DNA of 64,000 nucleotides from Thiobacillus denitrificans (GCA_002403375.1 DHHQ01000027.1:40230-104229); one strand, 5' to 3'; shown: positions 43,749-53,045, numbered from the stretch's first letter. The notes: generated from the sequence alone by a model not told the origin. Made by a program: numbers and translations.

Positions 43749-45653
43749 TTAGGCCATCAACTGGCCGGCGATGCGCGCGAGCTCGACCTTGTCGCGTCGC
43801 AGGTCGCTGATCTCCTGCTTGACCTGCGCCATGCGGCCGTGGAGCGTGCCGGTGTTTTCCAGGATGCCCTGCAGGCCGGCCAGGCGCGACTCGAGATGCC
43901 GCTTGTGCTCGTGGATGCGGGTCATCACGGGGTCCAGCGCAATGCGCAGCCAGCGCTCGGCTTCCATCCGCGCGAGGTTGAAGGCCTTGCGCGCCTCCTC
44001 GGCGAGGCCGGCGTAGAAGCGCCGGATCATGAAGCGCTTTTCCAGCATCAGGTTGGCGGGATCCTTGCAGAAGGCCTCGGTCTCGCGCATCAGCGCGTCG
44101 AGCCGGTTGCGGTAGGCGCCCAGATCCAGCCGCGGCACCTGCAGCTGCGGCAGGCCGTGCTGCCGGTGAAACGCCAGGTAGGCCTGTTCCAGCGCATCCA
44201 CCATGCCATCGGCCAGCTGCGAGGCCTGCAGGAAGCGCGTCCCCATCTGCTCGCTCAGCCGGCGGATGCCCGCGGTCAGCCCGCGGGTCGTCAGGCTGGC
44301 CTCCATGGCCTCGCGGCCCGACTTGCAGATCTCGCCGAGCGTCTCTTCCGACAGCTGCGCCAGCAGATGCTTGCCCTGGGCCTGCACGGCCTTGCGGGTG
44401 GCGCGGAACTGCCCGGCGGTCGCGTCGTAGCCCGCCTTTTCCAGCTGCAATTCGGCCCGCGTCTGCTCGACGAGTTCGCGGTTCCTGCCGGCCAGCCGGG
44501 TCAGCTGGAGCAGCTCGTCGGTGCTGCGCCTGAGCCGCATCGCCAGTTCCGTCCGGCTCGCCTCCAGGAGCGCGTTCACCTCCCGACTGACGGCGTGGTA
44601 GAGCATGTCGCGCCGCGCCGGGATCACCTGGTGCGCGAGCAGGTATTCGAGCGACTCGATTCCGGAACGCAGGCGCAGTTCGGCGTCGCCGCGGATCGTG
44701 GCGATCAGCGCCTTCTGCGCCGACACCGTGAACACCCGGCTGCGCGCCAGCTTCAGCACGCGCGCGGCGTCCTCGGCCTGGCGCTCGATGCTGGCCTGGA
44801 CCTCGGAATCGCTCTTCAGCTCGTCCCACAGCATGTCGATCTTGTTCAGCACGGCGACATGGAAGTTGGCGTGGCGCTGGACATGCTTCTGCCAGATCTC
44901 GAGATCGGAGCGCGTCACCCCGGCGTCGGTGGCGAGCAGATACATCACGGCATGCGCGCTGGGGATGACCGACAGGGTGAGCTCGGGTTCGGCGCCGAGC
45001 GCGTTGAGGCCGGGCGTGTCGAGGACCGTCAGCCCCGCCTGCAGCAGGGGATGCGGAAAATTGACGAGGGCGTAGCGCCACGCCGGCACCTCGACGCTGC
45101 CGTCGGGCCGCAGCAGGTGGCTTTCGCCGGGGTCCTCGCTGTCCCACAGTCCCAGTTCGATCGCCTCCGCGGCCGGCATGGTCTTGGTCTCGGTGAGCTT
45201 CGCCAGGCACTCCTGCATCTGCCGCGGATCGGCCGGGTCGAGCGCGATTCGGCACCACTCGATCGGCGCGTGCTTGAGGCGCGCCAGCGACTCCCCGCGG
45301 CGGCGCGTCTCGATCGGCAGCAGGCGCAGGCTGGGCGCCTCGTCGGGATTGCAATACAGCTCGGTCGGGCACATGGTGGTGCGCCCGGCGTCGGAGGGCA
45401 GCAGCCGCTGGCCGTGGCTGGCGAAGAACAGGGCGTTGATCAGTTCGGTCTTGCCGCGCGAGAACTCGGCGACGAAGGCGACCACCAGCTTGTCCTGGCG
45501 CAGGCTGGCGGCGGTGTCGGCCAGCCGCAGCGTGCGCTCGGCGTCGATGCCGTGCTGGCGGTCGAGCCAGTCGGAATACGCCGTCATGGCCGCAGCCAGG
45601 CGCATGCGCCGCTCGCTGTAGTCGGCGACCTCCCGTTCCAGGTGGATGCTCAT
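43749..45653 (-). CDS. Dynamin-like GTPase
   Basis: 634 residues. The N-terminal GTPase has a P-loop variant AEFSRGKTE (G67-K68-T69; the first glycine of GxxxxGK is alanine), DTPGLNALG near residue 218 and NKIDML near residue 270. The rest is long helices consistent with a dynamin stalk. There is no clear membrane span; a hydrophobic lip is not obvious. Bacterial dynamin-like proteins can remodel or repair membranes and some act in phage resistance. It stands alone, converging on ptsI, and is followed by no second dynamin gene. Confidence 0.85.
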   Translation of the reverse strand: MSIHLEREVADYSERRMRLAAAMTAYSDWLDRQHGIDAERTLRLADTAASLRQDKLVVAFVAEFSRGKTELINALFFASHGQRLLPSDAGRTTMCPTELYCNPDEAPSLRLLPIETRRRGESLARLKHAPIEWCRIALDPADPRQMQECLAKLTETKTMPAAEAIELGLWDSEDPGESHLLRPDGSVEVPAWRYALVNFPHPLLQAGLTVLDTPGLNALGAEPELTLSVIPSAHAVMYLLATDAGVTRSDLEIWQKHVQRHANFHVAVLNKIDMLWDELKSDSEVQASIERQAEDAARVLKLARSRVFTVSAQKALIATIRGDAELRLRSGIESLEYLLAHQVIPARRDMLYHAVSREVNALLEASRTELAMRLRRSTDELLQLTRLAGRNRELVEQTRAELQLEKAGYDATAGQFRATRKAVQAQGKHLLAQLSEETLGEICKSGREAMEASLTTRGLTAGIRRLSEQMGTRFLQASQLADGMVDALEQAYLAFHRQHGLPQLQVPRLDLGAYRNRLDALMRETEAFCKDPANLMLEKRFMIRRFYAGLAEEARKAFNLARMEAERWLRIALDPVMTRIHEHKRHLESRLAGLQGILENTGTLHGRMAQVKQEISDLRRDKVELARIAGQLMA

Positions 45654-45658
45654 GTTTG

Positions 45659-45961
45659 TCAGTTGTTGTCGATAACCCGCCAGGGATCCTCCACCCCTGA
45701 CACCGCCACGGTCTTCTGCCGCGAGGTCTCGCCGCGCACCAGGCGCACCGCGGATTTCGGCACCCCCAGCTGCGCGGCCAGCCAGGCCAGCAGATGCGCA
45801 TTCGCCTTGTTATCGACCGGCGGCGCGGCAATCTTTAGCTTCAGCCGCCCGCCGTGCTCCCCTACGGCCGCCGTGGTCTTGGCCCCCGGCTGCACGTGCA
45901 GGTCGAGCAGCCAGTCCGCGCCGTCGCGGCGCGCCCAGACCGGCGGGGCATTCCGGTTCAA
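45659..45961 (-). CDS. yggU: DUF167/YggU family protein
   Basis: 100 residues if it starts at the TTG at 45961; no ATG fits the domain. LDLHVQPGAKTTAAVGEHG, PPVDNKANAHLLAWLA and VRGETSRQKTVAV are the family motifs. Its function is unknown; it is small and cytoplasmic. It lies downstream of yggT, as in many proteobacteria, but here with a 147-base gap (45962-46108) in which I see no gene. Confidence 0.85.
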   Translation of the reverse strand: MNRNAPPVWARRDGADWLLDLHVQPGAKTTAAVGEHGGRLKLKIAAPPVDNKANAHLLAWLAAQLGVPKSAVRLVRGETSRQKTVAVSGVEDPWRVIDNN

Positions 45962-46108
45962 GATCGGGCGTGACGCGAAGACAAGCCGAAGACAGTGCGG
46001 CGAGCACGGCGGAGCGTGCTTGTTGCCGCTTCAGCAGCTTTACACCCACGGCCTGCTCCCTGCGAGTGAGGCGCAGTCGACAAAGTCACGGTCGGTTTTG
46101 AAACGGAA

Positions 46109-46684
46109 TCAGAGCGCGCCAAGCAGGGCGCGCTCCAGCGCCAGCACCGGCACCATCAGCACCAGCTGGCAGAGGATGAACAGCACCAGCGGCGTGAGAT
46201 CCACGTTGCCGATCGTCGGGACGATGCGCCGCAGCGGGCGCAGGAAGGGTTCGGACAGCTCGTAGACGACCGGCGTCAGCGGCGTGTCGGAATTGACCCA
46301 CGACAGGACCGCGCGCACCAGGGTCAGCCCGATGACCAGGTAGACCGCGAGGCTCAACAGCCGCACCGCCGCCAGCCCCAGCATGACCGGCCACACCCTG
46401 GCGCCGGCCAGCGCGAACGGAAAATCGCCGAGCCAGTAGACGGCGACCACCACGACGAACTCGACCACCAGCGCCAGCACCAGGCAGGCCAGGTCGAGGC
46501 CGAACAGCCCGGGGACGACGCGGCGCAGGGGCTTCACGGCGAAATCGGTGAGGGCGACGATGAACTGCGCGAACGGATTGCGGAACGGGACGCGGAACAG
46601 CTGCATCATGAAGCGCAGCAGCACCGCGATGACGAACAGGTTGCCGAGCGTCTGGACCAGGAACTTCAGCGCCCCCTCGATCAT
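46109..46684 (-). CDS. yggT: YggT family membrane protein
   Basis: 191 residues with two repeated YGGT units, each of paired membrane helices; RVPFRNPFAQFIVALTDF and LSEPFLRPLRRIVPTIGNVDL are the paired conserved loops. The function is uncertain, with links to osmotic balance and cell division. Its ATG overlaps the proC stop by four bases, giving a yggS-proC-yggT operon. Confidence 0.92.
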   Translation of the reverse strand: MIEGALKFLVQTLGNLFVIAVLLRFMMQLFRVPFRNPFAQFIVALTDFAVKPLRRVVPGLFGLDLACLVLALVVEFVVVVAVYWLGDFPFALAGARVWPVMLGLAAVRLLSLAVYLVIGLTLVRAVLSWVNSDTPLTPVVYELSEPFLRPLRRIVPTIGNVDLTPLVLFILCQLVLMVPVLALERALLGAL

Positions 46685-47496
46685 GCGAGCCGCCCCAGTT
46701 CGTCACCGAGTTCTGCGCTGCGCTGGCCGGCCGCCGCGACCGCCTGGGCGATCGCCTGCCTGACCGCCGCCGCCTCCAGCGCGGCGATCCCGCGCTCGGT
46801 AGTGCCGCCCTTGGAGGTGACGCGCTGGCGCAGCACGGCCGGCTCCTCGCCCGATTCCAGCGCCAGCTTGGCGGCGCCGAAGAAGGTCTGCAGCGCGAGC
46901 TGGCGCGCGGTTTCCGGCGCCAGCCCCTGCGCCACCGCGGCGGCTTCGAGCGCCTCGATGCAGTAGAAGACGTAGGCCGGGCCGCTGCCCGACACCGCGG
47001 TGACCGCGTCGAGCTGCGGCTCGTCCTCGACCCACACCACACGGCCGACCGCGCGCAGCACGGTCTCGGCCTGCGAACGCGCGTCCTGGTCGACCGCGGG
47101 CGGCGCGTACAAGCCGGCGATCCCCGCCTGCACCAGCGCCGGGGTGTTCGGCATGGCGCGCACGATGCGTTGGTGCCCCCCCAGCCAGCGCGACAGGTCG
47201 GCGATCCGCACGCCGGCCGCGATCGACACCACCAGATGGCCGGCCAGCCGACTCGCCAGCGCCGCCGCCACCTCGGGCAGCGTCTGCGGCTTCACCGCCA
47301 GCACGACCAGCGCATGCAGCCGTGCCTGCGACAGGTCGGTGTGCGTCACCACGCCGAAGCGCGCCGCGAGATTGGCCCGCGCGTCGGCGCTGATTTCCAC
47401 GACCTCGATGTCGGTGGGCTGCGTGCCGCTGGCGACCAGTCCGCCGATGATCGCGGCGGCCATGTTGCCGCCGCCGATGAAGCTCACCTTATGCAT
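46681..47496 (-). CDS. proC: Pyrroline-5-carboxylate reductase
   Basis: 271 residues from ATG 47496. Nucleotide-binding VSFIGGGNMAAAIIGG at the start, VLAVKPQ, RAMPNTPALV, the SGSGPAYVF catalytic region and VTSKGGTTERG near the end. It makes the last step of proline synthesis. It overlaps yggS by 8 bases; YggS is known to affect vitamin B6 balance, and this pairing is conserved. Confidence 0.96.
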   Translation of the reverse strand: MHKVSFIGGGNMAAAIIGGLVASGTQPTDIEVVEISADARANLAARFGVVTHTDLSQARLHALVVLAVKPQTLPEVAAALASRLAGHLVVSIAAGVRIADLSRWLGGHQRIVRAMPNTPALVQAGIAGLYAPPAVDQDARSQAETVLRAVGRVVWVEDEPQLDAVTAVSGSGPAYVFYCIEALEAAAVAQGLAPETARQLALQTFFGAAKLALESGEEPAVLRQRVTSKGGTTERGIAALEAAAVRQAIAQAVAAAGQRSAELGDELGRLA

Positions 47497-48235
47497 GTTT
47501 TTTCGTCCTTTCGCCAAACAGGGCGGTGCCGACCCGCACGATCGTCGCCCCTTCCTTGATCGCCGCCTCGAGGTCGCCCGACATGCCCATCGACAGGGTG
47601 TCGAGCGCAAAACCGCGCGCGGCCAGTGCCTCGTACGCCTCGCGTACCTCTCGGAACGCGGCGCGCTGCGCCGCCGGGTCCGCGGTCGGCGCCGGAATCG
47701 CCATCAAGCCGCGCAGCCGCAGGCCCGGCAGTGTCGCGAGGGCGTCCGCCAGCGCGGGCAGTTCCGCAGGCGGAACGCCGCCCTTGCTCGCCTCGCCGCT
47801 GACGTTGACCTCGATGCAGACCTGCAGCGGCGGCAGGCCGGGCGGGCGCTGCGCCGACAGGCGCTCGGCGATCTTCGGCCGGTCGACGCTGTGCACCCAG
47901 CTGAAATGCTCGGCGATCGCCCGCGTCTTGTTGCTCTGGATCGGCCCGATGAAATGCCACACCAGCGGCAGGTCGGCGAGTTCGGCCTGCTTGGCCAGCG
48001 CCTCCTGCAGGTAATTTTCGCCGAATTCGCGCTGGCCGCAGGCGGCCAGTTCGCGCACCGCCGCAGCGCCGAAGGTCTTGCTGACCGCCAGCAGCCGCAC
48101 TGCCCCGGGCGCACGCCCCGCTCCGGCCGCAGCGCCCGTCATGCGCGCCTGCACCGCGCGCAGACGGGCGCACGCATCGCCCGCCCCGGGCGACGCCGGC
48201 GGCTCAAGTTTGCTCGCGTCGAGGCCGTTAGTCAT
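47489..48235 (-). CDS. yggS: PLP homeostasis protein YggS/PROSC
   Basis: 248 residues from ATG 48235; an in-frame ATG three codons earlier is equally possible. It is an alanine-racemase-like TIM barrel with the cofactor lysine in LLAVSKT, then FGENYLQEAL, WHFIGPIQSNK, EVNVSGEASKGG and LSMGMSGDLEAAI. It binds and buffers pyridoxal phosphate. It is divergent from pilT, the usual arrangement in betaproteobacteria. Confidence 0.94.
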   Translation of the reverse strand: MTNGLDASKLEPPASPGAGDACARLRAVQARMTGAAAGAGRAPGAVRLLAVSKTFGAAAVRELAACGQREFGENYLQEALAKQAELADLPLVWHFIGPIQSNKTRAIAEHFSWVHSVDRPKIAERLSAQRPPGLPPLQVCIEVNVSGEASKGGVPPAELPALADALATLPGLRLRGLMAIPAPTADPAAQRAAFREVREAYEALAARGFALDTLSMGMSGDLEAAIKEGATIVRVGTALFGERTKKHA

Positions 48236-48282
48236 GGTGCCCATTATCTGTCAAAACCCCACCAATACTGAACGAGGCACGC

Positions 48283-49323
48283 GTGGACATTTCTGAGTTG
48301 CTGGCATTTGCCGTCAAGAACAAGGCGTCGGACTTGCACCTTTCATCCGGCCTGCCGCCGATGATCCGCGTCAGCGGCGACATCCGCCGCATCAACCTGC
48401 CGCCGCTGGAGCACAAGGACGTGCACCGCATGGTGTACGACATCATGAACGACAGCCAGCGCAAGGTGTACGAGGAGACGCTCGAGATCGACTTCTCGTT
48501 CGAGATCCCTTCGCTCGCGCGCTTCCGCGTCAACGCCTTCAACCAGCAGTATGGCGCAGGCGCCGTGTTCCGGACGATTCCGTCCAAGGTGCTGACGCTC
48601 GAGGAGCTCAACGCCCCCGCCATCTTCAAGGAAATCGCCAACCAGCCGCGCGGCATCGTGCTGGTGACCGGCCCGACCGGCTCGGGCAAGTCGACCACGC
48701 TGGCGGCGATGATGGATTACGTCAACGAGAACGAATACGCGCACATCCTCACCGTCGAGGACCCGATCGAATTCGTGCACCAGAGCAAGAAGTGCCTGAT
48801 CAACCAGCGCGAGGTCGGCCCGCACACGCTGTCGTTCGCCAACGCGCTGCGCTCGGCGCTGCGGGAGGATCCCGACGTCATCCTGGTCGGCGAATTGCGC
48901 GACCTCGAGACGATCCGCCTGGCGCTGACCGCGGCCGAGACCGGCCACCTGGTGTTCGGCACCCTGCACACCTCGTCGGCGGCCAAGACCATCGACCGCG
49001 TGGTCGACGTGTTCCCGGCGGCGGAGAAGGAAATGGTGCGCTCGATGCTGTCGGAGTCGCTGCGCGCGGTCATCTCGCAGACGCTCCTGAAGACCAAGGA
49101 CGGCTCCGGCCGTGTCGCCGCGCACGAGATCATGATCGGCACCCCGGCGATCCGCAACCTGATCCGCGAGAACAAGGTCGCGCAGATGTATTCGGCGATC
49201 CAGACCGGCGGCAACATCGGCATGCAGACGCTCGACCAGAACCTGCAGGACCTGGTCAAGCGCAACGTCATTGCCCCGGCCGTGGCGCGCAACGCGGCGC
49301 AGAACAAGGACGCCTTCCTGTAA
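48283..49323 (+). CDS. pilT: Type IV pilus retraction ATPase PilT
   Basis: 346 residues from GTG 48283. Walker A GPTGSGKSTTLAAM near residue 130, Walker B DVILVGELRD, and the AIRNLIRENK motif near the C-terminus that is needed for retraction. It powers pilus retraction for twitching, DNA uptake and surface sensing. pilU follows after 10 bases. Confidence 0.96.
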   Translation: MDISELLAFAVKNKASDLHLSSGLPPMIRVSGDIRRINLPPLEHKDVHRMVYDIMNDSQRKVYEETLEIDFSFEIPSLARFRVNAFNQQYGAGAVFRTIPSKVLTLEELNAPAIFKEIANQPRGIVLVTGPTGSGKSTTLAAMMDYVNENEYAHILTVEDPIEFVHQSKKCLINQREVGPHTLSFANALRSALREDPDVILVGELRDLETIRLALTAAETGHLVFGTLHTSSAAKTIDRVVDVFPAAEKEMVRSMLSESLRAVISQTLLKTKDGSGRVAAHEIMIGTPAIRNLIRENKVAQMYSAIQTGGNIGMQTLDQNLQDLVKRNVIAPAVARNAAQNKDAFL

Positions 49324-49333
49324 GGAACGAACG

Positions 49334-50461
49334 ATGAACGCCGAAAAAACCGTCCACGACCTGCTGCGCCTGATGCTGGCGAAGAACGCGTCCGACCTCT
49401 TCATCACCGCCGGCTTCCCGCCCGCGATCAAGGTCGACGGCAAGATCACCCCGGTGTCGAACCAGAGCCTGACGCCCGGCCACACCGCCGAACTCGCGCG
49501 CTCGATCATGAACGAGCGGCAGTGGAAGGATTTCGAGGCGACCAACGAGTCCAACTTCGCGATCAGCCCGCCCGAGATCGGCCGCTTCCGCGTCAACGTG
49601 TTCGTCCAGCAGGGTCGCGTCGGCATCGTGATGCGGACGATCAACACCAAGATCCCGAAGATGGAGAGCCTCAACCTGCCGCCGGTGCTGCGCGACGTCG
49701 CGATGATCAAGCGCGGCCTGGTGATCTTCGTCGGCGCCACCGGCTCGGGCAAGTCGACCTCGCTCGCGGCGATGGTCGGCCACCGCAACGAGAACGCCGC
49801 CGACCACATCATTACCATCGAGGACCCGATCGAATACGTGCACGAGCACCGTAAGTCGATCGTCAGCCAGCGCGAGGTCGGCATCGACACCGAGAACTGG
49901 TTCGCCGCGCTGAAGAACACGCTGCGCCAGGCGCCCGACGTCATCCTGATCGGCGAGATCCGCGACCGCGACACCATGGAATACGCGATCTCGTTCGCCG
50001 AGACCGGCCACCTGTGCCTGTCGACGCTGCACGCCAACAGCGCCAACCAGGCGCTCGACCGCATCATCAACTTCTTCCCGGAGGAGCGCCGTGCCCAGCT
50101 GCTGATGGACCTGTCGCTCAACCTCAAGGCCTTCATCTCGCAGCGCCTGATCCCGAAGAAGGGCGGCGTCGGCCGCGTCGCCGCGGTCGAGATACTGCTC
50201 AACTCGCCGCTGATCTCCGACCTCATCTTCAAGGGGCAGGTGCACGAGATCAAGGAGATCATGTCGAAGTCGCGCGAACTCGGCATGCAGACCTTCGACC
50301 AGGCGCTGTTCGACCTCTACGAGGCGGGCATGATCAGCTACGAGGACGCGCTGAGGAACGCCGACAGCCTCAACGACCTGCGCCTCAAGATCAAGCTGCA
50401 CGGCCAGGAGGCGAAAGGCCGCGACATCATGGCCGGGCTCGACCATCTCGATATCGTATGA
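49334..50461 (+). CDS. pilU: PilT-like retraction ATPase PilU
   Basis: 375 residues from ATG 49334, chosen because the protein then aligns with PilU starts and the extra upstream frame lies inside pilT. Walker A GATGSGKSTSLAAMV, Walker B DVILIGEIRD, and a C-terminal extension beyond PilT (GLDHLDIV). PilU assists PilT under load. A small gene overlaps its stop. Confidence 0.94.
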   Translation: MNAEKTVHDLLRLMLAKNASDLFITAGFPPAIKVDGKITPVSNQSLTPGHTAELARSIMNERQWKDFEATNESNFAISPPEIGRFRVNVFVQQGRVGIVMRTINTKIPKMESLNLPPVLRDVAMIKRGLVIFVGATGSGKSTSLAAMVGHRNENAADHIITIEDPIEYVHEHRKSIVSQREVGIDTENWFAALKNTLRQAPDVILIGEIRDRDTMEYAISFAETGHLCLSTLHANSANQALDRIINFFPEERRAQLLMDLSLNLKAFISQRLIPKKGGVGRVAAVEILLNSPLISDLIFKGQVHEIKEIMSKSRELGMQTFDQALFDLYEAGMISYEDALRNADSLNDLRLKIKLHGQEAKGRDIMAGLDHLDIV

Positions 50462-50625
50462 GCGGGCGCTCGCCGCTGCTTTCGGCGCTGATGCGGCGCC
50501 TCAGGCCCGCCGGCCGCAAGGCCGCGCCGGGCCCGGGCGAGCCGGGGGGAAAGCTGCTCCGCGACCAGCCCGGCGACTGGAAGGACACGGTCTACAGCCC
50601 GAAGGGGCACCGCAGGAAAAAATGA
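50458..50625 (+). CDS. Small basic protein coupled to pilU
   Basis: 55 residues starting at an ATGA overlap with the pilU stop. It is rich in arginine, lysine, glycine and proline, with a WKDTVYSPKGH motif near the end and no membrane span. I recognise no family. The tight coupling and high coding-strand continuity support translation, but conservation would have to be shown. The 3-base gap to the converging methyltransferase leaves no room for a terminator. Confidence 0.5.
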   Translation: MSGRSPLLSALMRRLRPAGRKAAPGPGEPGGKLLRDQPGDWKDTVYSPKGHRRKK

Positions 50626-50628
50626 GGC

Positions 50629-51855
50629 TCAGGCCGCCGGCTTCGCCTTCATCGATCCCGCCACCAGCTTGTACTGCAGGAAGCGCGTCTCGATTTGCCC
50701 GTTGAACAGCGGGATGCGCCGGCTCGCCTTGAGTCCGATCAGTTTCGGCAGCAGCGGGTCGCCGGAAATGATCCACGCCTGCCACCCGGAGAAGTTCTTC
50801 TTCAGCCAGTCGCCCAAGAGCGGATACCACTCGGCCAGATCCTCGGCCTCGCCGATGCGCTCGCCGTAGGGCGGGTTGGTGACGATCGTGCCGGCCGGCG
50901 CCGGCGCCTCCAGCGCCAGCGCGTCGGATACTTTCAGCTCGACGATCTCCGCGTAGCCGGCGGCGGCGAGGTTGTTGCGCGCCTTGTCGAGCACCCAGCG
51001 GTCCTGGTCGGCGCCGAAGATCGGCAGCCGCGCGAGCGGCTTTTCCGCCGCCTTCGCATCCATCCTGATGCGCTGCCATAGCGCGGCGTCGAAGTCGCGG
51101 TAATGCTCGAACGCGAAATGGCGCGCGCGTCCCGGCGCGCGGTTCAAGGCCAGGTCGGCCGCCTCGAGCAGGATGGTGCCGGCGCCGCACATCGGGTCGA
51201 GCAGCGGCGTTCCGGGCTCCCAGCCCGACAGCAGCAGCAGGCCGGCGGCGAGGTTCTCCTTGATCGACGCCGCGCTCGCCTCGCGCTTGAAGCCGCGCTT
51301 GAAGAGCGGCTCGCCCGAGGTGTCGAGGTAGAAGGTCACCGCGTCCGGGGTGAAGAAGGCGTACACCGGCACGTCGGGCACCTCGGTATCGACGCTCGGC
51401 CGCTCGCGCGTCTCTTCGCGGAAGCGGTCGCAGATCGCGTCCTTGATCTTCAGCGTGATGAAGTTGAGGCTCTTCAGCGGCGCGTTCTGCGCGCCGACCT
51501 TCACCGCGATCGTCTTCTTCACGTCGAACCACTCCGGCCACGGCAGGTCGAGCGCGGCGCGGTAGATGTGCTCCTCCTTGCGGTAGCGGGTGTAGCCGAC
51601 CTTGCGCAGGATGCGGGTCGCGGTACGCGAGGTGAGGTTGGCGCGCATCTCGGCGGCGGCGTCGGCCATGAACAGCACGCCGGCCGGCAGCTGGCGCACC
51701 ACCTGCGCGCCGGCGGCCTTCAGTTCGGCAACCAGCAGTTCCTCCAGCCCGCGCGGGCAGGTGGCGAAGTGGCTGGCAGGCGGCAGCGCCTCGCGCTCGG
51801 GGCGCTCGGGGCGGGCGGGACGCGGCGCGGGGGTGCGGCGGGGTTGGGGTTTCAA
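50629..51855 (-). CDS. rlmL: THUMP-domain 23S rRNA guanine-N2 methyltransferase (RlmL-type)
   Basis: About 408 residues if it starts at the TTG at 51855, just past hemJ; no ATG lies before the domain, so the start is uncertain. A proline/arginine-rich N-terminus precedes HFATCPRGLEELL, a THUMP domain (about 75-170), and a methyltransferase with LLDPMCGAGTILLEAA and the NPPYGERIG catalytic motif. It resembles the N-terminal half of E. coli RlmKL, which methylates G2445. The RlmK half is absent. Confidence 0.88.
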   Translation of the reverse strand: MKPQPRRTPAPRPARPERPEREALPPASHFATCPRGLEELLVAELKAAGAQVVRQLPAGVLFMADAAAEMRANLTSRTATRILRKVGYTRYRKEEHIYRAALDLPWPEWFDVKKTIAVKVGAQNAPLKSLNFITLKIKDAICDRFREETRERPSVDTEVPDVPVYAFFTPDAVTFYLDTSGEPLFKRGFKREASAASIKENLAAGLLLLSGWEPGTPLLDPMCGAGTILLEAADLALNRAPGRARHFAFEHYRDFDAALWQRIRMDAKAAEKPLARLPIFGADQDRWVLDKARNNLAAAGYAEIVELKVSDALALEAPAPAGTIVTNPPYGERIGEAEDLAEWYPLLGDWLKKNFSGWQAWIISGDPLLPKLIGLKASRRIPLFNGQIETRFLQYKLVAGSMKAKPAA

Positions 51856-51866
51856 GCAGGACTTTC

Positions 51867-52280
51867 TCAGAAGGGTTTCAGCACCACCAGCAGCACCACG
51901 ACCAGCAGCACGATCACCGGAATTTCGTTGAACCAGCGGAACCATACGTGGGATTTGGCGTTCTGTCTGGCTTCGAAGGCGCGCAGCAGCTTTTTGCAGA
52001 CGTGGTGGTAGCCGACCAGCCCGGCGACCAGCGCGACCTTGATCCACAGCCAGGCATCGGTCGGCAGCCAGTACGCGAGCCACAGCCAGATCCCCGTCGC
52101 GAGCGTCAGCCACATGATGGGGGTGACGAACCGGTACAATTTGCCCGCCATGACGAGCAGGCGGTCGTAGGCGGCGTCGTTGGTTTCCATCGCCAGGTTG
52201 ACGAAGATGCGCGGCAGGTAGAACAGCCCGGCGAACCAGCTCACCACCATCACGATATGAAACGATTTCAGCCACAGCAT
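51867..52280 (-). CDS. hemJ: HemJ-type protoporphyrinogen oxidase
   Basis: 137 residues, four spans, starting MLWLKSFHIV with VSWFAGLFYLPRIFVN; the histidine in KSFHIV is a conserved haem ligand candidate. It oxidises protoporphyrinogen IX in the inner membrane during haem synthesis. The gene's start codon and that of the divergent TlpA-like gene share the palindrome CATG at 52278-52281 if the latter starts at its first ATG. Confidence 0.92.
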   Translation of the reverse strand: MLWLKSFHIVMVVSWFAGLFYLPRIFVNLAMETNDAAYDRLLVMAGKLYRFVTPIMWLTLATGIWLWLAYWLPTDAWLWIKVALVAGLVGYHHVCKKLLRAFEARQNAKSHVWFRWFNEIPVIVLLVVVLLVVLKPF

Positions 52281-52812
52281 GGATAGAGCCACCTTGAAGA
52301 AATGGACGCCGAGTCCGCTGACCCTGATTCTACTGGGTTTGATCGCGTACCTGTGGTTCCGCCCGCCGGCGGACGTCAGCGAGGAAGACCGCGCCGCGCC
52401 GCCGTGGCGGGTGACGCTCACCGACGGCCGGGTGCTCCCCAGCGAATCGCTGCACGGCAAGGTCGTGCTGGTCAACTTCTGGGCGACCTGGTGCCCATAC
52501 TGCCGCAAGGAAAAGCCGGTGATCGACGCCTTCTGGCAGGACTACCGGGACAGGGGATTCGAGGTCGTCTCGATCAGCGTCGACGACCCGGCCGACAAGA
52601 TCGCCGAGTGGATGGGCGACAAGGACTACGCCTTCATGGCCGCGCCGACCAACGCGTCGGTCGCCGCCGCCTTCGGCCCGGTCACCAGCGTGCCCACCTC
52701 GTTCATCGTCGACACCGAGGGGCGCATCCGCCACCGGATCGGCGGGCAGGTGCACTATCCCCGCCTGGAAAAGCTCGTCTCCCCCCTGCTTCCCCGGACC
52801 GGACAGCCATGA
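52279..52812 (+). CDS. TlpA-like thiol:disulfide protein, membrane-anchored
   Basis: 177 residues from ATG 52279; a TTG at 52294 is an alternative start. One N-terminal span (about 12-28) anchors a periplasmic thioredoxin-fold domain with the active site WCPYC near residue 72 and the cis-proline in VPTSFIV. Such proteins reduce periplasmic disulfides, often for cytochrome or copper assembly. It is coupled to slyX by a four-base overlap. Confidence 0.88.
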   Translation: MDRATLKKWTPSPLTLILLGLIAYLWFRPPADVSEEDRAAPPWRVTLTDGRVLPSESLHGKVVLVNFWATWCPYCRKEKPVIDAFWQDYRDRGFEVVSISVDDPADKIAEWMGDKDYAFMAAPTNASVAAAFGPVTSVPTSFIVDTEGRIRHRIGGQVHYPRLEKLVSPLLPRTGQP

Positions 52813-53045
52813 ACGAAGCCCCCGACAGCCTTGCGACACAAGCCCGCCTGATCGAACTCGAGAGCAAGCTCGCCTTCGCCGAAGACCTGCTCGACACGCT
52901 CAACCAGACCGTCGCCCGCCAGCAGGGCCAGATCGACATGCAGCAACAGCAACTGCGCCTGCTGCACCTGCAGATGCAGCAGATGAAGGACGCGCTGCCC
53001 GACGACGCGCGCAGTCCGCGCGACGACATCCCGCCGCACTACTGA
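52809..53045 (+). CDS. slyX: SlyX family protein
   Basis: 78 residues from ATG 52809: a short coiled coil (ESKLAFAEDLLDTLNQTV) ending in DDIPPHY, the SlyX signature tail. The function is unknown. It overlaps the TlpA-like gene's stop by four bases. Confidence 0.93.
   Translation: MNEAPDSLATQARLIELESKLAFAEDLLDTLNQTVARQQGQIDMQQQQLRLLHLQMQQMKDALPDDARSPRDDIPPHY

Noticed and set aside
45962..46108. A small gene between yggT and yggU
   Set aside because: No frame has both a ribosome site and plausible length; the gap seems non-coding.
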